This document shows positions 1 through 5,501 of a stretch of 6,071 nucleotides of DNA, one piece after another. Within the stretch, counting starts at the first letter, position 1; the number at the start of each line of letters is the position of its first letter. This DNA is from Mariniphaga sp. (lineage in GTDB: Bacteria; Bacteroidota; Bacteroidia; Bacteroidales; Prolixibacteraceae). The notes beneath the pieces were generated by a model, which saw only the letters and a list, made by a program, of their open reading frames with translations, did not search any database and was not told the DNA's origin. A program made the position numbers and the translations under genes. The DNA is taken from assembly GCA_013203525.1 (NCBI GenBank), contig JABMQB010000011.1:1-6071 (forward strand), written 5' to 3'.

Positions 1-33
1 AAGCCGTATGAGCGAGAAGTTCACGTACGGTTT
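1..33 (+). ncRNA. Group II intron domain V hairpin
   Basis: This is the catalytic core hairpin of the intron. The lower stem pairs 1-8 with 26-33, including the G3-T31 wobble. C24 and G25 form the conserved two-base bulge. The upper stem pairs 9-13 with 19-23. The catalytic triad AGC is at 2-4. The loop is GAGAA (14-18), five bases, where a GNRA tetraloop is usual, and the hairpin totals 33 nt against the typical 34. A five-base loop can still take a GNRA-like fold with one base flipped out, as in phage lambda boxB, so catalytic function is not excluded. Confidence 0.88.
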
Positions 34-37
34 GATG

Positions 38-117
38 AAGGGGGCGCTGATAGCTTATTCTTAATTATTATCTTTATGGATAGTAAATTTTGAGTAGACT
101 ATCAGGCTCTACTCTAC
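38..117 (+). ncRNA. Group II intron domain VI with branch-point A111
   Basis: This domain supplies the adenosine that attacks the 5' splice site. CTGATAG (47-53) pairs perfectly with CTATCAG (99-105). With G46 bulged, the helix continues C45-G106, G44-C107, G43-T108, G42-C109 and G41-T110. A111 is then unpaired, and G40-C112 and A39-T113 close the stem. The 45-nt apical part (54-98) is AT-rich and looks dispensable. The last intron base is inferred as C117 from the AC end and the seven-base spacing to A111. The 3' exon would begin TTCTTAAAGA. Confidence 0.82.
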
Positions 118-150
118 TTCTTAAAGATACTGAAAATAAATTTGAAGCAG

Positions 151-849
151 TTAATTACTTTTATTCAATTCCTTAAAAAATTCCTCCCTATAGGTCAAAC
201 TTACAGGAATCTTTTCATCGCTAAGTTTTACCATGTTGCCCTCGATATAACTTACTTTCCGGATATTTACAACGTATGATTTATGAATCCTGAAAAACTG
301 TTTTTCGGGAAGTTTGTTCAGAATATCTTTTAATGTTCCATGAACCATAAGTTTTTTATCATCGAGGTAAAACCGTACATAATCGCCCATGGCTTCCAGG
401 AAAAGTAACTTGTCAAATTCGACTCTGTAATTTTTTCGGTCGGCTTTAACGAGAATATGACCCAAACCGGAAGTAGTAATATCCTTCTTATCTTCCATAC
501 GTTTGATTGCACGGTTAACAGCTTTGCGAAATCGTTCAAACGGGACTGGTTTTAGCAAATAATCAACAGCATCAACTTCAAATCCTTCGATGGCAAATTC
601 AGGGTAAGCGGTAATAAATATAAACAGGGGAATATGGCTTAGGCTTTTTACAAAATTTATTCCGGTTAACCGGGGCATATTTATATCAAGAAAAAGCAAG
701 TCGATGGTTTCATTCCGCATAATTTCCCCTGCCTCCAATGCATCATTGCAAACTTTTACTAATTTAAGCTCAGGACATGCTTCCACATAATCTTTTAACA
801 CATCCTGTGCAAGTGGTTCATCATCAACTATTAAACATTTTATTGTCAT
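151..849 (-). CDS. LytTR-family DNA-binding response regulator
   Basis: This is a cytoplasmic transcription factor with an N-terminal receiver domain (about residues 1-118) and a C-terminal LytTR DNA-binding domain (about 131-228). Receiver residues are clear: acidic pair D9/D10, phospho-acceptor D55 in LFLDINMP, T80 in ITAYPEF, and K100 in YLLKPVPF. The LytTR domain shows FLEAMGDYVRFY (150-161) and FRIHKSYVVNI (186-196), typical of the AgrA/LytR/AlgR fold. I start at the ATG at 849, giving 232 residues. A TTG 15 nt upstream in frame would only add MKKNL, and the family normally begins just before the first beta strand (xIKCLIVDDEP). The gene follows the histidine kinase by 28 nt, so the kinase is its probable phosphodonor. 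No convincing terminator lies between its stop and the intron end. Target genes are unknown; autoregulation is possible but not shown. Confidence 0.95.
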   Translation of the reverse strand: MTIKCLIVDDEPLAQDVLKDYVEACPELKLVKVCNDALEAGEIMRNETIDLLFLDINMPRLTGINFVKSLSHIPLFIFITAYPEFAIEGFEVDAVDYLLKPVPFERFRKAVNRAIKRMEDKKDITTSGLGHILVKADRKNYRVEFDKLLFLEAMGDYVRFYLDDKKLMVHGTLKDILNKLPEKQFFRIHKSYVVNIRKVSYIEGNMVKLSDEKIPVSLTYREEFFKELNKSN

Positions 850-877
850 TAGGTTTTTTTTCAAAATATTGAATTAC

Positions 878-1912
878 TCAAATCAACTGAACCTGTACTA
901 ATACTTTAAACCGTTCATCAGTCTCTGAAATTTTTAAAATATGGGAATTGGGGTAAATCAGGTTGAGCCTCTTTTTTACATTCTGAATGCCAATTCCTTT
1001 AAATCCATCGTCGTGAATATCTGCGGAATTTCCCGCATTATTCTCAATTTCAAAGTTGAGCACACCACCGGTTATCTCAAACCTGATTTTTATAAACGTA
1101 TCCTTAACACCACCCTTAATTCCGTGTTTAAAACTATTTTCGACAAATGGCAGGAAAAGCAAAGGAGCTATTTTATGGTCTTCAACTTCACCAACAATTT
1201 CCAGGTTAATATTTTCCGAATCACTACTTCTTAATTTTTGCAATTCGATATAATCTTTTAAAATTTCAATTTCTTTTTTAAGCGAAATCATTTCCACATC
1301 GGTTTCGTAAATTACATAGCGCATTAGTCCGCTGAGTTTTAAAATAACATCGGGTAAAATCGGCGATGATTTACGTGCCAGGCTAAATATGCTGTTCAAC
1401 GAATTAAAAAGGAAGTGTGGATTTACCTGCGATTTTAATGCTTTTAGCTCGGTAAGAGTTTTTTCCTTTTGTATTTCCTGAAGCCGGAACCACCCACGGG
1501 CAAGTTTAAACAGGCTGGTGGTAACCATATAAACTGAAAGATAGAGTGCGATATCCCAAAAATTGTAATAGGCAATAAAATAATACCCTGGGAAAATATA
1601 ATCGATCCATTGGGCAAAAAGAAAATCGTAAAACAACCAACCCAACGACAGGGTTGCAGCAATCAATAAGCCATATATAACAAATTTTCTTTTCTCAAGA
1701 AAAAGCGGGATAAGAAAAAAGAGGTTGATATATACGGCCAGTAAAATGGGTATATGGAAAAAAATTGCATATATATAATCGATGGATTGTATATCAGCTG
1801 AAACCTTAAGAATGTTAAGCAATACAAGAAATGATAATGCCCAAAACAGGACGTGTTGTAACACCCTGTTCCTGGCAATCTGATCAAGTATATTTAGTAT
1901 TTTTTTTATCAC
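878..1912 (-). CDS. LytS/YehU-type sensor histidine kinase, membrane-bound
   Basis: This inner-membrane kinase (344 residues) belongs to the His_kinase (PF06580) family that pairs with LytTR regulators. Four hydrophobic segments (about 18-37, 47-70, 77-101, 112-135) lead into a short helical linker rich in Glu, Lys and Leu (143-162). The phosphorylation motif NPHFLFNSLNSI follows, with H166 as predicted phospho-acceptor. The ATP-binding part has an N box, PFVENSFKHG (255-264, N259), and a glycine box, GFKGIGIQNVKKRL (303-316). No PAS, GAF or large periplasmic domain is present, so sensing must involve the membrane segments or a partner protein. The start is GTG at 1912, immediately after the TAG of the preceding lipoprotein gene (no intervening base). 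There is no in-frame ATG before residue 129, so this start is the only reasonable one. Zero spacing suggests translational coupling. Confidence 0.94.
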   Translation of the reverse strand: MIKKILNILDQIARNRVLQHVLFWALSFLVLLNILKVSADIQSIDYIYAIFFHIPILLAVYINLFFLIPLFLEKRKFVIYGLLIAATLSLGWLFYDFLFAQWIDYIFPGYYFIAYYNFWDIALYLSVYMVTTSLFKLARGWFRLQEIQKEKTLTELKALKSQVNPHFLFNSLNSIFSLARKSSPILPDVILKLSGLMRYVIYETDVEMISLKKEIEILKDYIELQKLRSSDSENINLEIVGEVEDHKIAPLLFLPFVENSFKHGIKGGVKDTFIKIRFEITGGVLNFEIENNAGNSADIHDDGFKGIGIQNVKKRLNLIYPNSHILKISETDERFKVLVQVQLI

Positions 1913-2518
1913 CTATTTACGTACTAATTCTACGTCCAATCCATTTTCAAAAGCTTCATCGGAATTTACATATTTTGTAACAAACTTTTGTAATTCCTGA
2001 GGTTTTGCTGTAAGTAATATAAAATCATCGTTTTTTTCATGATGAATCCTTATCTTATTTTGTTTGATAAGTTTTTCTAACCAGTCCTGGTCAAACCAGT
2101 TAATTTTTATTTCATCATCCTTAAATTCAACCTTTGCGAAAGTGTGTACCGGAACAAGATGGAATTGTGCCAAATCGAAATCATCACTTTCCCAATATTC
2201 ATTTAAATAGAAATCGAGAAAATAATAATTATTGAGTTTTATTATTTTAACATCAAATGTTGCATACTCGGGTTTATCAGAATCCTCATTATGAAACGTC
2301 AATGTGTAGGAAGTTTTATCTGCTGATTCCGGATCGTTTTTATCAGAAAGTGGATGCTTAAACTCCCATATAGTTTCATCATCATCATTCCATTCTCCTA
2401 ATAATAAGTCGTTTTCAAAAAGGTCTTTTTCGGTATATAAAGGGTAAAAAGAGAAAACGACACACCCTGAAAAGAAGAGAGTTATAATTAGTAAAATTGA
2501 AAAAATCCTGGCTTTCAT
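1913..2518 (-). CDS. Predicted lipoprotein of unknown function, upstream of the kinase
   Basis: This 201-residue protein begins with a lysine and arginine, a hydrophobic stretch (5-17) and FSGC, with C19 the likely lipidated cysteine. The -3 position is F rather than the usual L/V/I, a mild deviation. The mature part is strongly acidic, starts SFYPLYTEKDL (23-33), and has a LLGEW motif (39-43) that in other small envelope lipoproteins opens a lipocalin-like beta barrel. The second half alternates polar and hydrophobic residues (HLVPVHTFAKVEF, 120-132; ILLTAKPQELQKF, 167-179), consistent with a beta-rich fold. From memory, similar proteins occur widely in Bacteroidota, but I know of no assigned function. 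It is the first gene of the unit with the histidine kinase and LytTR regulator, which suggests a sensory or accessory envelope role. That is an inference from position only. Confidence 0.85.
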   Translation of the reverse strand: MKARIFSILLIITLFFSGCVVFSFYPLYTEKDLFENDLLLGEWNDDDETIWEFKHPLSDKNDPESADKTSYTLTFHNEDSDKPEYATFDVKIIKLNNYYFLDFYLNEYWESDDFDLAQFHLVPVHTFAKVEFKDDEIKINWFDQDWLEKLIKQNKIRIHHEKNDDFILLTAKPQELQKFVTKYVNSDEAFENGLDVELVRK

Positions 2519-2560
2519 TTTTATTTGTTTTAAAGTTTAACCAAATGTATAAAAGCCAGG
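2507..2560. repeat. 9-bp inverted repeat across promoter and start codon
   Basis: CCTGGCTTT (2507-2515) and AAAGCCAGG (2552-2560) are perfect reverse complements separated by 36 nt. One arm covers codons 2-4 of the lipoprotein gene. The other lies between the proposed -33 and -7 boxes. If transcription starts near 2535 the two arms would not both be in the RNA, so a DNA-level operator is more likely than an mRNA hairpin. It may also be chance. Confidence 0.4.
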
Positions 2561-2573
2561 TTGATGTACCTAA
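2542..2573 (-). promoter_or_regulatory. Candidate Bacteroidetes-type promoter of the lipoprotein-kinase-regulator unit
   Basis: On the minus strand, TACATTTG (2549-2542) matches the Bacteroidetes -7 consensus TAnnTTTG exactly. TTAG (2573-2570) sits 20 nt upstream and matches three of four bases of the -33 TTTG box. Transcription would begin near 2535, leaving a leader of roughly 18 nt before the ATG at 2518. The region is AT-rich, so chance matches are possible. Confidence 0.45.
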
Positions 2574-2639
2574 TAATTTCGGTGTTGTGATAAAAAGAAT
2601 CGTTAACCTGAGAAATAAAAAAGATTAGATCTATTTATT

Positions 2640-3956
2640 CTACAAATCCTTCCTACCCTTAAATTTATATCCTAATCCATTAACAATTTTACTGATTTCT
2701 TTCAAATTGATATTTGTACCCGAAATTTGAACACTCCCGGCTCGGTTATCAGCAACAACATTTGTAATTCCTTTTATTTTTAATAAATTATTTTGAACAC
2801 TTGTTTCACAATGTGAGCAGGTCATTCCTTCAACAACAACAGTTTCCAAAATATCACCTTTTAGTTTTACTGATTTTTTAATTCTTCCTGCAAAATATCC
2901 CAATACTAATGACCCAACTAATAAAATTGTTGCAGAAAGCTGTAACCAGAAAGGCAACATTTCATGACCTTCTCCATGGATATGAATAACGTGTTTTAAA
3001 ATTAAATCGGTAGGAATTAGCCAATTGGTAAGAAGTCCAAATATTACAGCGCCAATGGTTATTGTAGCCAGATAAATCATTAATGATTTTCGTCCCATTG
3101 TTTTTCCAAGTACTGTCATGGTTGCTACATTAGTAGCCGGGCCAGCCATTAAGAAAACTAAAGCGGCACCTGGTGAAACACCTTTAAGTAAGAGTACTGC
3201 GGCAATTGGAATAGATCCGGTTGCACAAATATAAATTGGAATAGAAGCTGCAAGCACTACCAGGATTTCGATTAATCCAAATCCTTGAAACGAACTAAAA
3301 AAGTCATCCGGGAGAATAACAGAAATTAAGGCTGCAACCAAAAATCCTATGATTAACCATTTCCCAATATCCTGAAGTAATTCAACAAATGCATAATCGG
3401 TAGCTCTTATTAACGAATGACGATTATCCTGTTTTGGTTTAGAACAATCACAAGCATCATCTTCGCATGAACTTTCTTCCTTACCTAATGAAACCGTATC
3501 GATTTTTAAATTACCAAACATCGAATTGGCTACCGGTTCTTCTTTTATAAACCAGTTTGTTAAAACTCCTCCAACAACACCTGTGAAAAATGCAACTAAT
3601 GGCCGAAGTATTGCAAAGGGCCAACCGAGCATTGAGTAAGTAGCAAAAATCGAATCTACACCGGTTTGAGGTGTTGAAATCAGGAATGAATTGGTCGCCC
3701 CTTTTGAAGCTCCGTTCTTATAAAATGAAATTCCAGTGGGTATTACTCCACAAGAACAAAGAGGCATTGGAATTCCAAGAAGTGATGCGTTTAATGCCGA
3801 TTTGAAATTGCGCTTTCCTAAATATTTATCAATATGTTTTTGCGGGAAATATACCTTTAGCAAACCGGCAAAAACTAATCCTAGTAAAAGCCATGGTGCC
3901 ATCTCAAGAAGGAGGAACCAAAGCTCGGCAAAATATTCTTCAATAAATTCAATCAT
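2640..3956 (-). CDS. SO_0444-type Cu/Zn efflux permease with C-terminal HMA domain
   Basis: This inner-membrane permease of the ArsP_1/DUF318 superfamily (438 residues) is predicted to export copper, zinc or related metals. About eight hydrophobic segments occur in two blocks: roughly 12-35, 55-75, 88-110 and 116-136, then 199-216, 228-256, 262-283 and 292-315. One more follows at 335-356. Diagnostic signatures are PLCSCGVIPTG (65-75), the NSFLISTPQTGVDS region (89-102), IYICATGSIP (241-250) and AGPATN (271-276). The loop between the blocks carries C164, C169 and C171 among acidic residues, and a second loop carries H322, H325, H327 and H331. A heavy-metal-associated domain fills 370-432, with GMTCSHC (377-383) binding metal. 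I use the ATG at 3956; a TTG 15 nt upstream only adds MKRFA. No metal-responsive regulator gene is adjacent. The metal preferred is not decided by sequence; arsenic-type substrates are the main alternative. Confidence 0.92.
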   Translation of the reverse strand: MIEFIEEYFAELWFLLLEMAPWLLLGLVFAGLLKVYFPQKHIDKYLGKRNFKSALNASLLGIPMPLCSCGVIPTGISFYKNGASKGATNSFLISTPQTGVDSIFATYSMLGWPFAILRPLVAFFTGVVGGVLTNWFIKEEPVANSMFGNLKIDTVSLGKEESSCEDDACDCSKPKQDNRHSLIRATDYAFVELLQDIGKWLIIGFLVAALISVILPDDFFSSFQGFGLIEILVVLAASIPIYICATGSIPIAAVLLLKGVSPGAALVFLMAGPATNVATMTVLGKTMGRKSLMIYLATITIGAVIFGLLTNWLIPTDLILKHVIHIHGEGHEMLPFWLQLSATILLVGSLVLGYFAGRIKKSVKLKGDILETVVVEGMTCSHCETSVQNNLLKIKGITNVVADNRAGSVQISGTNINLKEISKIVNGLGYKFKGRKDL

Positions 3957-4096
3957 CGCAAACCTTTTCAACTAAAACAACTTAACAATATGGTTGTTCT
4001 AAACGTGGCGCAATTTAGAAATAACTATAAAGAATTTGTTACATATTATAATTAGAAAGTTATATAGTTTTTGGAAACTGAAAAAAGGACATTGAA
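3957..4096. other. Intergenic region before the permease gene, with a 6-bp dyad
   Basis: This is 140 nt of AT-rich sequence separating nfeD from the permease gene. AACAAC (3976-3981) and GTTGTT (3993-3998) form a dyad with an 11-nt spacer, centred about 31 nt upstream of the permease ATG, a position suited to an operator. A second AT-only inverted pair, AACTATA (4023-4029) with TATAGTT (4063-4069), could be a weak terminator for nfeD, but it has no GC stem. I could not identify a confident promoter. No ORF or RNA gene is visible here. Confidence 0.4.
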
Positions 4097-5494
4097 TTAA
4101 TTTTCGATTTTTTCTACATAAACCTGCGTCGCTTCAATCTTAGTTACAATTATTGGATCATCCTTTTCGATATACCCATTTTCGGCCATTGCATCGTAGG
4201 TTTCATTTTCGATTAATACTTTTCCTGAAGGGCGAAGAACAGTTTTTGCAACTCCCGTTTTTCCTTTTAATAAAAGCATGGATGTTTCAATACTAACAAA
4301 TCCATCATCTACATTTTCAACTGTTTTTAGAGAAAGATTTCTGAATATCCCAGATTGTGCTGTAAAAAGTTTATTACTCAGATAAAGAGCTAAAATAAAA
4401 CCTGCAAATGTTGCCATCATTACAGTTACAAGAGCAATTCCGATGCGTGATGAATCAACTCCTTCAAAATTGAAATTAACATTACCAAGCAAACTGAGTA
4501 CCAGCCCTGAAAAAACAAATAGTATCCCAAGTCCCCCTGCAATTCCAAAACCGGGTATAATAAAAATTTCAACTGCAATCAGAATTAGTCCGACAATAAA
4601 AACAAGGATTTCCCAATTTGCAGCTAGCCCTTCGAGATAAAGTGGCGCAAAATAAAGTACGGCCGCAAGAATAGCTAATCCAAGAGGGAATCCTATTCCC
4701 GGCGATTGTAGTTCAAAATAAATACCTCCGATAATTGCCATTATCAGCAAACCAGAAACAACCGGATTAACAAGGAATCCAATTATTCTTTCAAGCCAGG
4801 TTAATTGATATTCAACTATTTTATATTTTTTTACTCCTGTTTTTTCTAGCACCTCAGGTATATTTTCGGCGATACCCTCGCAAAACCCATGTTCAATTGC
4901 TTCAAGGGGTGTAAATGTTAGAACCTTCCCAGTATCAGAAACTCCTTCAACATAAATACGTTGATCAACCATTGCTTCTGCAATTGAAGGATCACGTCTC
5001 CATTTGTATATTGTATCAGTAGCGGTAATAATAGTGTCTTTTCCATGAGCTTCGGCTGTTGCTCTCATTGTTGAGCGCATATACGACTGGTACTTGTCGG
5101 GCATTGCCTCACCAGTTTGGTTAACTACAGTTGCAGCACCAATACTGGCTCCCGGGCGCATATAAATACTGTCGCAGGCAATACTGATTAAGGCTCCAGC
5201 TGAAGCAGCATTATTATCAACAAAAACATAAACCGGAATTTCACTGGCCAGGATTTTGGTACGGATCGAATCGGCATCGGTAACAACGCCTCCATATGTA
5301 TTCATATGTATCAGAAAAACATCGGCTCCTAAGGAATCGGCCTGTTCAAATGCCTGCTTAACCTGACGCCAGGTTGCTTTAGTAATTTCCTGCTTAATAT
5401 CCAGTTTATATACCAGCTTTTCTTCAGGATCTGCATTCTGCCCGAAAACAGGAATGAATCCTATAAAAAGTATTAAAAACAGAAAATTCTTCAT
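4097..5494 (-). CDS. nfeD: NfeD-family membrane-bound serine protease (long form)
   Basis: This 465-residue protein is a long-form NfeD (nodulation efficiency D family). A signal peptide (1-18, FGQ|N) leads into a ClpP/SppA-like protease domain (about 26-220). The nucleophile is S98 in NNAASAGALIS, with G68/G69 in HMNTYGGVV forming the oxyanion-side loop. K134 (MPDKYQSYMRS) is the probable general base, matching the Ser-Lys dyad described for Pyrococcus PH1510. AEAMVD (172-177) is another family mark. About five membrane segments follow (236-258, 264-285, 294-314, 316-337, 350-373). An OB-fold NfeD domain (about 400-463, starting near GKTGVAKT) closes the protein. The protease domain should face the periplasm. 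Homologues are thought to cleave stomatin-like partners, but no stomatin or flotillin gene is in view. About 15 extra residues (152-167) separate K134 from AEAMVD. The ATG at 5494 lies 7 nt after the mqnA stop, so co-transcription is likely. Confidence 0.93.
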   Translation of the reverse strand: MKNFLFLILFIGFIPVFGQNADPEEKLVYKLDIKQEITKATWRQVKQAFEQADSLGADVFLIHMNTYGGVVTDADSIRTKILASEIPVYVFVDNNAASAGALISIACDSIYMRPGASIGAATVVNQTGEAMPDKYQSYMRSTMRATAEAHGKDTIITATDTIYKWRRDPSIAEAMVDQRIYVEGVSDTGKVLTFTPLEAIEHGFCEGIAENIPEVLEKTGVKKYKIVEYQLTWLERIIGFLVNPVVSGLLIMAIIGGIYFELQSPGIGFPLGLAILAAVLYFAPLYLEGLAANWEILVFIVGLILIAVEIFIIPGFGIAGGLGILFVFSGLVLSLLGNVNFNFEGVDSSRIGIALVTVMMATFAGFILALYLSNKLFTAQSGIFRNLSLKTVENVDDGFVSIETSMLLLKGKTGVAKTVLRPSGKVLIENETYDAMAENGYIEKDDPIIVTKIEATQVYVEKIEN

Positions 5495-5501
5495 CGTTTA
5501 A

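Larger units (their letters stand above)
1..117 (+). mobile_element. Group II intron, 3' end (domains V and VI)
   Basis: This is the last part of a self-splicing retroelement, oriented on the plus strand; the 5' part and any intron-encoded reverse transcriptase/maturase lie beyond the left edge. A 33-nt domain V hairpin with the AGC catalytic triad is followed directly by a domain VI hairpin with a bulged adenosine. The junction reads CTACTCTAC, ending at C117. The branch A at 111 is the seventh base from that end, the same spacing as in the Lactococcus Ll.LtrB intron (CTACTTCAC). The AGC triad argues against group IIC, whose well-studied Oceanobacillus member has CGC. The intron is tail-to-tail with the response regulator gene. 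Whether it is complete and mobile cannot be judged from this end alone. Confidence 0.88.

Noticed and set aside
330..539. Short minus-strand frame inside the response regulator gene
   Set aside because: It overlaps the conserved linker and LytTR coding sequence in a different phase and has no family features.
941..1253. Plus-strand open frames opposite the histidine kinase gene
   Set aside because: They lie antisense to the conserved ATP-binding region of the kinase, have no recognisable domain and are explained by the codon use of the real gene.
1444..1887. Minus-strand open frames in another phase inside the kinase membrane region
   Set aside because: Their Cys/Phe/Leu-rich translations are frame-shifted readings of the hydrophobic kinase segments; the kinase frame is intact throughout.
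2600..2639. AGAT-CTA-ATCT followed by a T run after the permease stop, as a terminator
   Set aside because: A 4-bp AT-rich stem is not sufficient; the T run may be background in this AT-rich spacer.
3736..3975. Plus-strand open frame opposite the 5' end of the permease gene
   Set aside because: It lies antisense to the conserved PLCSCG region and has no recognisable domain.
4022..4070. AT-only inverted repeat as an intrinsic terminator after nfeD
   Set aside because: The stem is seven A/T-dominated pairs with a 33-nt loop; this is too weak to call a terminator.
4443..4640. Plus-strand open frame opposite nfeD
   Set aside because: It is antisense to the nfeD membrane segments, is Ser/Pro/Ile-rich and low in complexity, and has no support as a gene.
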